NCBI RefSeq assembly: GCF_900141635.1
Contig: NZ_FSRH01000003.1
Location: 1-64,000, forward strand
Direction of reading: 5' to 3'
Length of the DNA stretch: 64,000 nucleotides
DNA from: Peptoclostridium litorale DSM 5388
GTDB lineage: Bacteria > Bacillota > Clostridia > Peptostreptococcales > Peptostreptococcaceae
The notes beneath the pieces are model-generated. The model had not been told where the DNA came from. It saw nothing but the letters and a program-made list of their open reading frames with translations, and did not search any database. Positions 35,476 through 44,811 of this stretch are shown piece by piece (position 1 is the stretch's first letter; the number at the start of each line of letters is the position of its first letter). The translations under genes and the position numbers were made by a program.

Positions 35476-35922
35476 TTGAATTTAATACTTATAGTTTTTC
35501 TTATTGCAGTAGACCAGCTTTCGAAGCTTTGGGCGCTTTTAAAGCTTTCGGACATAGGCTCCATCCCTGTGATAAAGGATATATTCCACCTGACTTATGT
35601 TGAAAACAGGGGCGCGGCTTTTGGGGTTTTGCAAAACAAGAGGTTTTTCTTTATAATACTGACATTTGCTGTTATAGGCTATATAGTATATTTCCTCTAC
35701 TCGAACAAGGGGCTCAACATATATGTGAAGATTTCACTCAATTTGATTGTAGCGGGTGCCATAGGAAATCTGATAGACAGGGTGAGGCTGGGGTTTGTTG
35801 TGGATTTTTTTGACTTCAGGATATGGCCCGTATTCAATGTTGCTGATATATGTGTTGTTGTCGGGGGATGCATGCTTGCATATATAATGCTATTCAGGAG
35901 CGAACTTGTAGGCGACAACTAG
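35476..35922 (+). CDS. lspA: Lipoprotein signal peptidase II
   Basis: 148 residues with four membrane helices. The aspartate protease cleaves the signal peptide of diacylglyceryl-prolipoproteins. The catalytic Asp residues are in NLIDRVRLGFVVDFFD and FNVADICV; ENRGAAFG is also conserved. TTG 35476 is chosen because GGGGTG lies six bases upstream and the N-terminus then matches the family length; an ATG at 35455 has no spaced site. rluD follows 17 bases later, the common lspA-rluD order. Confidence 0.94.
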   Translation: MNLILIVFLIAVDQLSKLWALLKLSDIGSIPVIKDIFHLTYVENRGAAFGVLQNKRFFFIILTFAVIGYIVYFLYSNKGLNIYVKISLNLIVAGAIGNLIDRVRLGFVVDFFDFRIWPVFNVADICVVVGGCMLAYIMLFRSELVGDN

Positions 35923-35939
35923 GAGGTATTTTTTAAGGT

Positions 35940-36863
35940 ATGGAATTTAGAAATTTTTGTGTCATGGAAGATGAAGAAGGGGTAAGACTGGACGTGTTCC
36001 TTTCAGAACAGCTTGAAGACATGTCAAGATCGTATGTTCAAAAGATTATAAAGCAGGGGCTTGTGAAGGTCGGCGAGAAGGTAGAAAAGGCGAAATACAT
36101 TGTCAGGGAGAATGATATTGTGGAAATCAATATACCGGAGCCCAAATGCCTTGAAGTCAAAGCTCAGGATATAGAAATAGAAATAGTTCATGAAGATGAC
36201 GACATAATAGTCGTAAACAAGCCTCAGGGAATGGTTGTGCACCCGGCTCCGGGAAACTACGAGGGAACCCTTGTCAATGCACTTATGTACCACTGCAGGG
36301 GAAATCTTTCTTCGATAAACGGAATAATAAGACCAGGGATAGTCCACAGGATAGACAAGGACACTTCAGGGCTTTTGGTGATAGCAAAAAACAATAATGC
36401 ACATAGCGGACTTGCCCAGCAGTTTAAAGAACACTCAATAGAGAGAACATATGAGATGGTATGCGTGGGCAATGTAAAGCAGGACGAGTTTGTAGTAGAT
36501 CTTCCAATAGGAAGAAATCCATCAAACAGGCTTAAAATGGCAGTGGTGAAAGGCGGCAAAAGTGCAGTGACGCACTTTAAGGTCATAAAAAGGTTTGACG
36601 GATATACACATATCAGGGCCAACCTTGAAACGGGAAGGACCCACCAGATAAGAGTCCATATTTCAAACAGGAACACCCCTCTTTTGGGTGACCCTGTCTA
36701 TGGAGCCAAAAAGAGCAAGTTCAAACTGGAGGGACAGCTTCTGCATGCTAAGACGCTTGGATTTGTCCATCCTGGAAGCGGCGAATATATACAGTTTGAC
36801 TCCTGCCTTCCAGAGCATTTTGAAAATATAATCAAAATACTTGAAAGTAATTACAGTCTATGA
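35940..36863 (+). CDS. rluD: Large-subunit rRNA pseudouridine synthase (RluD family)
   Basis: 307 residues: an N-terminal S4 domain (about 15-80) and the catalytic domain with HRIDKDTSGLLVIAK, whose Asp is the nucleophile, and the conserved ETGRTHQIRVH. It isomerises uridines of 23S rRNA; exact sites are inferred from family. AGGAGGT at 35922-35928 is 11 bases from ATG 35940, longer than usual. The pyr promoter overlaps its last codons. Confidence 0.94.
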   Translation: MEFRNFCVMEDEEGVRLDVFLSEQLEDMSRSYVQKIIKQGLVKVGEKVEKAKYIVRENDIVEINIPEPKCLEVKAQDIEIEIVHEDDDIIVVNKPQGMVVHPAPGNYEGTLVNALMYHCRGNLSSINGIIRPGIVHRIDKDTSGLLVIAKNNNAHSGLAQQFKEHSIERTYEMVCVGNVKQDEFVVDLPIGRNPSNRLKMAVVKGGKSAVTHFKVIKRFDGYTHIRANLETGRTHQIRVHISNRNTPLLGDPVYGAKKSKFKLEGQLLHAKTLGFVHPGSGEYIQFDSCLPEHFENIIKILESNYSL

Positions 36864-36869
36864 TACAAT
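36841..36869 (+). promoter_or_regulatory. Promoter of the pyrR-uraA operon
   Basis: TTGAAA (36841-36846), a 17-base spacer and TACAAT (36864-36869). It overlaps the 3' end of rluD and places the start of transcription about 20 bases before the first PyrR-binding loop. Confidence 0.75.
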
Positions 36870-36897
36870 TATCAAGATGAATAAATTGGTCCTTTAA

Positions 36898-36985
36898 ATC
36901 AGTTCAGAGAAACTGACAAGGAGTTGTGCATCGGGCTACTTTGCGTGCAAACAACAGGCTCCCTGTCTAACAGGGAGTCTTTTTT
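36898..36985 (+). promoter_or_regulatory. PyrR-binding attenuator upstream of pyrR
   Basis: The conserved anti-antiterminator loop reads TCAGTT-CAGAGA-AACTGA followed by CAAGG (36899-36921). A terminator with CTCCCTG (36959-36965) pairing with CAGGGAG (36971-36977) and a T run follows. UMP-bound PyrR should stabilise the loop and favour termination, as in B. subtilis pyr. Confidence 0.9.
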
Positions 36986-37005
36986 GATGGGCATATACAG
37001 TATGA

Positions 37006-37572
<567 letters not shown>

Positions 37573-37591
37573 AAGGGTTTCAGGTCTTTTA

Positions 37592-37656
37592 AATCAGTAC
37601 AGAGATACTGGAAAAGGGAGAAAAAAATTATTCTCCCTCCTTATAAAAAAAGGAGG
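37592..37656 (+). promoter_or_regulatory. Second PyrR-binding site, with hairpin over the uraA ribosome-binding site
   Basis: ATCAGTA-CAGAGA-TACTGG with AAAAGG (37593-37616) repeats the PyrR loop. Downstream, GGGAGAA (37616-37622) can pair with TTCTCCC (37631-37637); alternatively CCTCCTT (37636-37642) pairs with AAGGAGG (37650-37656), the uraA ribosome-binding site. There is no good T run, so control may act on translation rather than termination. Confidence 0.78.
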
Positions 37657-37664
37657 AATTATTA

Positions 37665-38939
37665 ATGGCGGAAAAAACAATGGTTTCAGGAGAATCTACA
37701 ATTGGACATACGGCTTTAAAATCAGCAAGAAAAGTTGTACTTGCAATGCAGCACCTTATAGCGATGTTTGGAGCAACGGTGCTTGTGCCAATACTTACAG
37801 GGCTTGACCCGTCAGTGGCCCTAATGTCTGCAGGTATAGGAACTCTGCTTTTCCACCTTGTGACAAAGGGTATGGTTCCTGTGTTCTTGGGATCGAGCTT
37901 TGCATTTATTCCCGTGATAATAACGGTAAAGGAAACCTATAATGGGGATTTGACATATGCACAGGGCGGGATAATGGCCGCTGGTTTGGTATATATAATA
38001 ATGTCTATGCTTGTAAAGAAGTTTGGAGTAAAGAGAATAAAAAGCTATTTCCCTCCACAGGTTATAGGACCTATGATAATAGTTATAGGACTTAATCTTG
38101 TTCCAGTTGCAGTAGGCATGTATTCAAACAACGTTATGGTAGCGACAATGACCCTTTCAATAGCTCTTGGGATAACATTCCTGGGAAGAGGTTTTATAAA
38201 GCAGCTTGCAATACTTATAGCAGTAGTTTCTGGATATGTAATATCGCTTCAGATGGGACTTGTAGATACTCAGGCTATAAAAGAAGCGGCATGGATAGCA
38301 AAGCCTAATGTGACTACGCCAAAATTCGAAATCGGAGCCATTGCAATAATAGCACCGGTAGTTCTGGCAGTGTTCATGGAGCACATAGGTGACATAACTA
38401 CAAACGGAGCGGTAGTAGGAAAGAACTTCATAGAAAACCCTGGCCTTAACAGAACACTTCTTGGAGATGGGCTTGCGACTCTTGTTGCCGGATTCCTGGG
38501 AGGACCTGCAAATACGACTTACGGAGAAAATACAGGAGTGCTTGCAATAACTAAAAATTATGACCCTTCTATAATAAGGATAACGGCGGTTCTTGCTATA
38601 ATACTTGGCTGCGTAAGCAAGGTGGGTACATTCCTTCAGACGATACCTGTTCCTGTAATGGGCGGCATAAGCCTTATGCTGTTCTCCATGATATCGTTTA
38701 TAGGGTTCAAGACTCTAAAGGACAGCAATATAAACTACAGTCCTTCGAACATAGCTATAATAGCAGTGATAATATTCATAGGACTTGGATCGGGATATAT
38801 AGAAAAGCATTTTGGAATTTCAATGGGGATATCAATAACTGAATCGGTTAAGATAACAGGGCTCAGCCTTGCAGCAATAGTAGGAATAGTTCTTAACAAG
38901 GTGCTAAACAGAAATGAGAAGTCTGAAGTGGTTGCTTAA
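37665..38939 (+). CDS. uraA: Uracil permease (NCS2 family)
   Basis: 424 residues with about 12-14 membrane segments. The NCS2 signature includes AMQHLIAMFGATVLVPILTG near the N-terminus, the substrate-site glutamates in FMEHIGDITTNG and NTTYGENTGV, and PVPVMGGISLML. It imports uracil with protons. The ribosome-binding site (AAGGAGG) lies in the PyrR-controlled hairpin upstream. Co-transcribed with pyrR; no other pyr biosynthesis gene follows. Confidence 0.95.
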   Translation: MAEKTMVSGESTIGHTALKSARKVVLAMQHLIAMFGATVLVPILTGLDPSVALMSAGIGTLLFHLVTKGMVPVFLGSSFAFIPVIITVKETYNGDLTYAQGGIMAAGLVYIIMSMLVKKFGVKRIKSYFPPQVIGPMIIVIGLNLVPVAVGMYSNNVMVATMTLSIALGITFLGRGFIKQLAILIAVVSGYVISLQMGLVDTQAIKEAAWIAKPNVTTPKFEIGAIAIIAPVVLAVFMEHIGDITTNGAVVGKNFIENPGLNRTLLGDGLATLVAGFLGGPANTTYGENTGVLAITKNYDPSIIRITAVLAIILGCVSKVGTFLQTIPVPVMGGISLMLFSMISFIGFKTLKDSNINYSPSNIAIIAVIIFIGLGSGYIEKHFGISMGISITESVKITGLSLAAIVGIVLNKVLNRNEKSEVVA

Positions 38940-38953
38940 TAGCTAGATAGCAG

Positions 38954-39000
38954 GAAAACCTCCTTTTATGAATCGGTCATAAAAAGGAGGTTTTTCTTTT
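38954..39000 (+). terminator. Terminator after uraA
   Basis: GAAAACCTCCTTTTATG (38954-38970) pairs with CATAAAAAGGAGGTTTTTC (38978-38996), with a T-rich tail. Confidence 0.88.
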
Positions 39001-39019
39001 ACTCAATCATTTAAAATGC

Positions 39020-39052
39020 TATAATAGAGGCTGTATATTATTATGTATACAG
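39020..39052 (+). promoter_or_regulatory. brnQ promoter region with a palindromic operator candidate
   Basis: TATAAT at 39020-39025 (weak -35, TTTTAC, 17 bases upstream) is followed by CTGTATA-N8-TATACAG at 39031-39052. The palindrome lies around the expected transcription start, where a repressor would act. No known factor's site is recognised. Confidence 0.5.
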
Positions 39053-39078
39053 TATAAATATATAAGGAGACTGACAGC

Positions 39079-40359
39079 ATGAACAAAAGATATTACATAG
39101 TTATGGGATTTGCTCTTTTTTCTACATTCTTTGGAGCAGGAAACCTCATATTTCCAATTTACCTTGGAAGACAGGCGGCACAGGGCTGGCTTATGTGCAT
39201 GGCCGGATTCTTACTTACAGGAGTTGGGATACCAATACTGGGAGTCATAGCTTCGGCTAAGGCTGGAAAATCAGTGGAAGACCTTACGAGGCATGTGGGA
39301 AGGAATTTTGGAAAGTACCTTGGAACGGTTATAATGCTTATAATAGGGCCTATTTTTGCAGTTCCAAGGACAGGGGCGACGGTTTACGAAATGGCAGTGC
39401 TTCCGGCATTTCCTCAGGCGAGCAAGCTGATTGTGCTTGGGGCATATTTCATAGTGACATTTCTGATAATTGTGAACAAGGGAAAGGTTATGGACAAGAT
39501 AGGAAAGGTGCTTACACCGGTGCTATTGACTGTCATATTTGTGATAATAGCAAAGGGAGTATTCATGCTGGGCGGAGAATTCACTCCGATATTTTCAGCG
39601 CAGCAGTTTTCAATTGGATTCAAAGAAGGGTACCAGACCATGGACGCGCTCGGGTCAATTCTCATGGGCGGATTTGCAATAGGAATGCTAATGGACAAGG
39701 GAATATTAGACAGGGACGAGCAGTTTAAAATATCGGCAAAAGCTGGAATTGTAGCTGCGATTGGACTGTCGTTAGTGTACGGAGGGCTCATATTTGTAGG
39801 GGCTAACCTTACAGGCGTGCAGGAGGCTTCGAGGACGGACCTTTTTGTAATGGCAGTTGACAGAATACTTGGACAAAAGGGAAAAATTATTATGAGTCTT
39901 ACGGTAATGCTTGCATGTCTCACCACTTCTGCAGGGCTCACAGCAATGGCTGGAGACTTTTTTTCAAACATTTCAAACGGCAGGCTACCTTACAAGTGGG
40001 TTGTGGCAGTGTGTGCAGTTGTGAGCTTTGCGCTATCCAATCTTGGAGTTGATGCAATAGTTGGGCTTGCAGTTCCCATACTACTTGTAGTATATCCTGT
40101 GGTTATATCAATAGTCATTATGAGTGTGTTTGACAATATTATTCCAAACAAAAGGGCTTACAGGGCGGCAATGGCTGTAGTAATGCCGATAGGAACAGCA
40201 CAGGCTCTTTCGAGTGTTGGAATCGAGTTTTTAGATGCTTCATCAGTTCTTGCACATCTGCCCCTTTCTGAATTTGGGCTTGAATGGTTTCTGCCGTGCA
40301 CGGCTGTAGTCTTGATTTTCTCGCTTGTCAGGGATAAAGAAAGTTTAAGGCTGCGCTGA
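39079..40359 (+). CDS. brnQ: Branched-chain amino-acid transporter BrnQ
   Basis: 426 residues with 12 predicted membrane helices, LIVCS family. The N-terminal GFALFSTFFGAGNLIFP and GPIFAVPRTGATVYEM are diagnostic. It imports Leu, Ile and Val with Na+ or H+. AAGGAG lies before ATG 39079. Monocistronic, convergent with rqcH. A palindrome in its promoter region suggests repression (see operator). Confidence 0.95.
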   Translation: MNKRYYIVMGFALFSTFFGAGNLIFPIYLGRQAAQGWLMCMAGFLLTGVGIPILGVIASAKAGKSVEDLTRHVGRNFGKYLGTVIMLIIGPIFAVPRTGATVYEMAVLPAFPQASKLIVLGAYFIVTFLIIVNKGKVMDKIGKVLTPVLLTVIFVIIAKGVFMLGGEFTPIFSAQQFSIGFKEGYQTMDALGSILMGGFAIGMLMDKGILDRDEQFKISAKAGIVAAIGLSLVYGGLIFVGANLTGVQEASRTDLFVMAVDRILGQKGKIIMSLTVMLACLTTSAGLTAMAGDFFSNISNGRLPYKWVVAVCAVVSFALSNLGVDAIVGLAVPILLVVYPVVISIVIMSVFDNIIPNKRAYRAAMAVVMPIGTAQALSSVGIEFLDASSVLAHLPLSEFGLEWFLPCTAVVLIFSLVRDKESLRLR

Positions 40360-40390
40360 TAAGCGCAGCCCAATATAATAGTTACATATG

Positions 40391-40435
40391 CAGCCTTGAG
40401 AGAATTACTTACTCTCGGGGCTGTTTTGTTTTATT
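40391..40435. terminator. Terminator in the brnQ-rqcH convergent junction
   Basis: CAGCCTTGAGAG (40391-40402) pairs with CTCTCGGGGCTG (40412-40423), then TTTTGTTTT. It overlaps the last codons of rqcH. A second GC-rich stem, GGCTGCGCT/AGCGCAGCC (40349-40370), covers the brnQ stop codon but lacks a T run on the plus strand. Confidence 0.8.
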
Positions 40436-42207
40436 TTTGTGAACTCTTCTTCGGAAGGCGTTACGTATATTGTCTTGTTTGTCTCGTATATGACCATTCC
40501 AGGTTTTGAACCGCTTGGTTTTTTGACGTTCTTTCGCTCGGTATAGTCCACTGGCACTTTTGAAGACATCTTGGCCTTGCTGAAATATGCCGCCAAGGTT
40601 GCAGCCTCAATTACTGCCTGCTCGCTTGCATCGCCCCCGTTTGTCTTTATTATTACGTGTGAGCCCGGAATATTTTTTGTGTGAAGCCAAATGTCCGAAG
40701 GAGATGCTATTTTAAGAGTAAGCCTGTCGTTTTGCTTGTTGTTCTTGCCTACAAGAATCTCATATCCGTCAGAAGAGAAGAATGTAAGCGGTTCTGACTC
40801 TTTGGATGCAGAAGGCTTTGAAGGTTTTGAAGCCTTTTTCTTCTTTTCTCTGTCTTTGACAATACCTTCGGCTATAAGTTCGCTTCTTATCTCTTCTATT
40901 TCACTAATGCTTTCGCAGTTTTCTATGCTGTAGAGCACATTTTCGAGATAGTCAGCCTCCGCCTTTGTCATGTCCATTTGCTCTGAAAGCATTAATGATG
41001 CATTTTTTAGTTTGTTGTACTTTTTGAAGTATTTTTGAGCGTTTTCAGAAGGGGTGAGGTTTTTGTTTAGTTTTACAGTGACCTCTTCACCTTTTTCATC
41101 GTAAAAGTTTTGAAGTGAAATCTCTTCCATACCCTTTTGTATCATATATATATATGATGTTATAAGTTCGCCGCAGAGCTTGAATTCCGGTGCACTTTGA
41201 GCTTCCAAAAGCTCTTCACTTTGTTTTTGAAGCTTGTTGTATAGCCTGTCTAGCTTGTTGGATATGTTTTTTCTAAGGTTTATTGTCTTTTGCTTTATCC
41301 TCTCTTTAATATCCCTTTGGGTATAGTATTTTTCAAGTATGAAGCTAGGGCTAGGACTTTCTATATATGAATAAGAGGAATACATAGTAAGCCTTATGCA
41401 GCTGAATGCTATCAGGGAATCCGTAGCTCTGTCTATCGATATGCAGGGGCTGAATATATTGTTTTTAAGCTGTCCGAAAACCCTTGTGAATGAATTGTAT
41501 ATGTTTTCGAGCTCAAAGTCTTCAAGGGCGCAGGCCGGCAAAACCTCGTCAACAGATGCCCTGTACAGTATCTCTCTTGAAATAAGAGGGCTTATCCCCT
41601 TGAAAGACTGGTATACCGCCTTGAATATAGGAGAGCTGGAGCTTCTTATGATTTCTGAAAACTTTGGAAGAGATATGTCCTCCATTGGGTTTAGCTTGTC
41701 CTGAGGGGGAGGAGAGATATATTCGTTCCCGGGAAGCACCTGCCTGTAGCTGCTTATGCTAAGAGGAACCCTTTTTATGGAGTCGACTATTTTGTTTTCG
41801 AGTGCGTCGACAAGTATTATATTGCTGTGCTTACCCATTATTTCTATTATGAGGTTCATATTCTTTTTGTTCTTGAGCTCGTCGTAAACCTCGATTGTTA
41901 TGTTTAGTATTCTTTCGAAATCAGGCTGGGTAACTTCGACTATGCGTCCACCTGTAAGATTTTTTCGAAGAAGCATGCAAAATGTAGGCGGGACTCCCGG
42001 ATTTTCCTTTGGAGGCTCGCTGGTTATATAAGCCCTTGGATTTGAAGAACTTGCGCTTAAAAGAAGTTTTATGGAAGCTTTTTGCTTTCTTATGTGAATA
42101 AGTATTTCATCCTTTTCGGGCTGGTATATCTTGTCTATTTTTGTACCCGCAAGAGCATTTGAGAGCTCGTCTGCAAGTGAATATATGAATACTCCATCTA
42201 ATGCCAT
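40405..42207 (-). CDS. rqcH: Rqc2/RqcH-type ribosome quality-control protein (NFACT)
   Basis: 600 residues. The NFACT-N domain (about 1-180) starts MALDGVFIYSLADEL and contains IIEIMGKHSNIILVD; a helix-hairpin and coiled coil (about 280-430) and a C-terminal NFACT-R domain (about 470-580: GYEILVGKNNKQNDRL, DIWLHTKNIPGSHV) follow. It binds obstructed 50S subunits and recruits tRNA-Ala for C-terminal alanine tails. At the position of the functional Asp-Arg pair of other RqcH proteins this one reads FERIL, i.e. Glu-Arg. GGAGGATTATA precedes the start. Older annotations call this family fibronectin-binding protein A. Confidence 0.93.
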   Translation of the reverse strand: MALDGVFIYSLADELSNALAGTKIDKIYQPEKDEILIHIRKQKASIKLLLSASSSNPRAYITSEPPKENPGVPPTFCMLLRKNLTGGRIVEVTQPDFERILNITIEVYDELKNKKNMNLIIEIMGKHSNIILVDALENKIVDSIKRVPLSISSYRQVLPGNEYISPPPQDKLNPMEDISLPKFSEIIRSSSSPIFKAVYQSFKGISPLISREILYRASVDEVLPACALEDFELENIYNSFTRVFGQLKNNIFSPCISIDRATDSLIAFSCIRLTMYSSYSYIESPSPSFILEKYYTQRDIKERIKQKTINLRKNISNKLDRLYNKLQKQSEELLEAQSAPEFKLCGELITSYIYMIQKGMEEISLQNFYDEKGEEVTVKLNKNLTPSENAQKYFKKYNKLKNASLMLSEQMDMTKAEADYLENVLYSIENCESISEIEEIRSELIAEGIVKDREKKKKASKPSKPSASKESEPLTFFSSDGYEILVGKNNKQNDRLTLKIASPSDIWLHTKNIPGSHVIIKTNGGDASEQAVIEAATLAAYFSKAKMSSKVPVDYTERKNVKKPSGSKPGMVIYETNKTIYVTPSEEEFTKIKQNSPESK

Positions 42208-42748
42208 TATAATCCTCCAAGATTGATTTTTTATTATAAATCATAATATAGTTGAACAGCATGCAATTGAAGCAGCAAAAAAATTGGATTATAGAAACTG
42301 GTAGTCCCCAATCTACAAAGCAATTCATGCAGTAACTATGGTCAAGTATGATTTTACCATTAAGCAGGAGTCTTGTCGACTCGGGCAGGAATAAAGCCGA
42401 ACTGATTTATGCCATACACATGCCTTTTGCTAAAGCTCGATATTATTCCGAAGCTATATGCTTAAAAACACACATATTTACTTATATATCTTATTTTCAC
42501 GAAGACTCTCATATGCCGTGGTTTTACATAGACTTTCTTCATATTTATATATAAAGGATTGAATACAGACTGAAAACGTGTTAAGATTTTTTATAGAGAT
42601 AGGATTGCTTCGGTTTGGTTTGTTTTATTTGACAGCCATTCTGCCGAAAGGCATCCTCTTTTTTTATATGTTTTTGTGAGTTTGAATTCTTTCCATATAA
42701 CTTGGAAGAGTTAAAGCGCAAAACTCCAATATATTTGTGAATTTTGCT
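42208..42748. other. 541-base gene-free region between rqcH and dapF
   Basis: It contains the 5' side of rqcH and the approach to the dapF promoter. A 68-codon open frame at 42348-42554 has no ribosome-binding site and un-neighbour-like codon use. At 42637-42662 a small TGCC-GAAA-GGCA hairpin precedes a T run, resembling the end of a short transcript. I looked for a lysine riboswitch upstream of dapF and saw none. Confidence 0.45.
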
Positions 42749-42777
42749 TTGAACTATTAAATTATATTATGTATAAT
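42749..42777 (+). promoter_or_regulatory. Promoter of the dapF-led operon
   Basis: TTGAAC (42749-42754), a 17-base spacer and a perfect TATAAT (42772-42777). The start of transcription would fall near 42784, just before the GGGAGG site, which supports the GTG 42801 start of dapF. Confidence 0.8.
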
Positions 42778-42800
42778 ATATCAGTATGGGAGGATTTGCC

Positions 42801-43631
42801 GTGGTTAAATTTGCAAAGCTTCATGGAGCAGGAAACGACTTTGTAGCAATCGATGGCGTAGAAGATGAGACTTGGGATTATTCGGAGCTTGCCGAAAAGG
42901 CATGTCACAGAAGATTTGGGGTAGGGGCAGACGGACTGCTTGTTGTAAAGCCGTCAGAAAAGGCGGAGTGCTTCATGCTCTACTACAATGCGGATGGAAG
43001 CAGGGCTAACATGTGCGGAAACGGCCTTAGGTGCTTTGTAAAGTTTGTGCGTGACAGCGGCATAGTGAAGACTGACAGATTCCAAGTTGAAACATTTGCC
43101 GGAGTGTTTGATGTGGAGGCCAGCACGGAGGGCGGGAAAGTCAAAAGCGTAAAGGTTAAAATGGGAGGTGCTGTACTTGCCCCTGAGATGATACCGGTTG
43201 ACTATGAAGGGGACAGGTTCATACAGCAGAAAATAGCTGTTTCGGGCAGAACTGTCGAGGTGTCGTCTATACTTGTGGGGGTTCCGCACACCATGGTATT
43301 TGTAGATGATATTGACATGGAAGAGGTATTGACGCTTGGACCCGAAATTGAAAAGCATCCCGTTTTTCCTGAAGGAACGAATGTCAACTTTGTAAAAGCT
43401 GTTGACAGGGAGAATCTCGTAGTGTATACATGGGAGAGGGGCTGCGGACATACTCTTGCATGTGGAACGGGCATATGCGCATCTGCATACGTTTCAAACC
43501 TTATAGGCATTTGTGGCGAAAGTGTATCTGTAGAATCACCTGGGGGCAGGATTTATATAGAAATAAAGGACGGAATCATATATATGGATGGTCCGGCTGT
43601 GAAAATTTGCGAAGGCATACTGGAGGTGTAA
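42801..43631 (+). CDS. dapF: Diaminopimelate epimerase
   Basis: 276 residues. It converts LL- to meso-diaminopimelate for lysine and peptidoglycan. The two catalytic Cys regions are NADGSRANMCGNGLRC and CGHTLACGTGICAS. GTG 42801 gives the family-typical MVKFAKLHGAGNDFV and has GGGAGG seven bases upstream; an ATG at 42786 would fall almost on the transcription start. First gene of a run with yicC, remA, gmk and rpoZ. Confidence 0.95.
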   Translation: MVKFAKLHGAGNDFVAIDGVEDETWDYSELAEKACHRRFGVGADGLLVVKPSEKAECFMLYYNADGSRANMCGNGLRCFVKFVRDSGIVKTDRFQVETFAGVFDVEASTEGGKVKSVKVKMGGAVLAPEMIPVDYEGDRFIQQKIAVSGRTVEVSSILVGVPHTMVFVDDIDMEEVLTLGPEIEKHPVFPEGTNVNFVKAVDRENLVVYTWERGCGHTLACGTGICASAYVSNLIGICGESVSVESPGGRIYIEIKDGIIYMDGPAVKICEGILEV

Positions 43632-43634
43632 GAT

Positions 43635-44516
43635 ATGGCCATAAGCATGACTGGTTTTGGAAGAGGCGAGTACAAGGATGAGAACTACCACTTCACGGTG
43701 GAGTGCAAGACTATAAACCATAGATATCTTGACATAAACATAAGAATGCCAAGAAAGATATCTTTTTTTGAAGAAAAGATAAGAAACCATGTGAAAAGAT
43801 TCATCAAAAGAGGAAGAGTGGACATATATGTTGGGATGCAGCTTGTCGGAGAAAGCGCAGTAAGCTTGAGTCTCGATTCGAATCTTGCAAAAGAGTATTT
43901 TGATATTTTAAACAGGATAGAAGATATTACAGGAGCGAAAAACGACATCACGGTTTCAAACATAGCCAAGTTCACTGATGTGATAAGAGTCGAGGAAAAA
44001 GGCGAGGACGAAGATGTCATATGGAAAAGTCTTCAGCCTGCGCTAGACGAGTCCATGGACACTGTCTCTGAAATGAGAGCTGTGGAAGGTGAAAAACTTG
44101 CACAGGACATTGATATGAGATGCGACCTCATGAAAAAGTACATAGCACAGGTGGAGAAGCTCTCGCACACTGTCACTTTGGAATACAAGGAAAAGCTTTC
44201 GGCAAGGGTTAAGGAAATGCTTGAAGGCACAGCTGTCATTGATGAAAACAGGCTGAGCCAGGAAGTAGCTTTCTTTGCTGACAGAAGCAGCATAACTGAA
44301 GAAGTCGTAAGGTTTAATAGCCATATAAGCCAGCTTAAGGGCACTATAAAGTCAAACGAGTCAATAGGAAGAAAAATAGACTTTTTGATACAGGAGATGA
44401 ACAGAGAGGCCAACACAATAGGCTCCAAGTCGTCAAATATAGATATAACCCAAACGGTTGTAGAAGTGAAAAGCGAACTTGAAAAAATAAGAGAACAGAT
44501 TCAAAATATAGAGTAG
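43635..44516 (+). CDS. yicC: YicC-family endoribonuclease
   Basis: 293 residues, full length. N-terminal YicC domain starts [19 protein letters not shown], with the typical [19 protein letters not shown]; the C-terminal DUF1732 ends in [20 protein letters not shown] and contains [16 protein letters not shown]. The family was shown to be an RNase in E. coli and B. subtilis. It follows dapF by three bases. Confidence 0.93.
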   Translation: MAISMTGFGRGEYKDENYHFTVECKTINHRYLDINIRMPRKISFFEEKIRNHVKRFIKRGRVDIYVGMQLVGESAVSLSLDSNLAKEYFDILNRIEDITGAKNDITVSNIAKFTDVIRVEEKGEDEDVIWKSLQPALDESMDTVSEMRAVEGEKLAQDIDMRCDLMKKYIAQVEKLSHTVTLEYKEKLSARVKEMLEGTAVIDENRLSQEVAFFADRSSITEEVVRFNSHISQLKGTIKSNESIGRKIDFLIQEMNREANTIGSKSSNIDITQTVVEVKSELEKIREQIQNIE

Positions 44517-44526
44517 GAGGCTGGAC

Positions 44527-44811
44527 ATGGCTATAAAACTTGTAAACATAGGTTTTGGAAACATAGTATCGGCTAACAGAATAGTTTCCATAGTAAGCCC
44601 TGAGTCGGCGCCTATAAAAAGGATAATACAGGAGACAAGAAAAAAGGGGACTCTCATAGATGCTACGTACGGGCGTAGGACAAGGGCTGTTATATTCACA
44701 GACAGCGAGTACGTAATACTTTCTGCAGTACAGCCTGAAACTGTGGCTCACAGGCTTGAAGACAAGGAAGATCACCACAATGAAGACAGAAAGGAAGAAA
44801 CACATGAATAA
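44527..44811 (+). CDS. remA: RemA-family DNA-binding regulator (DUF370)
   Basis: 94 residues. The conserved N-terminus [20 protein letters not shown] and [18 protein letters not shown] are diagnostic. In B. subtilis RemA forms ring oligomers, activates matrix operons and sits upstream of gmk, as here. The C-terminal tail is an unusual His/Glu-rich extension. It overlaps gmk by eight bases. Confidence 0.92.
   Translation: MAIKLVNIGFGNIVSANRIVSIVSPESAPIKRIIQETRKKGTLIDATYGRRTRAVIFTDSEYVILSAVQPETVAHRLEDKEDHHNEDRKEETHE

Noticed and set aside
42348-42554. 68-codon open frame between rqcH and dapF
   Set aside because: There is no ribosome-binding site, no recognisable product, and codon use unlike its neighbours.
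42208-42748. Possible lysine riboswitch upstream of dapF
   Set aside because: The conserved L-box elements are absent and the promoter at 42749-42777 leaves only a short leader.
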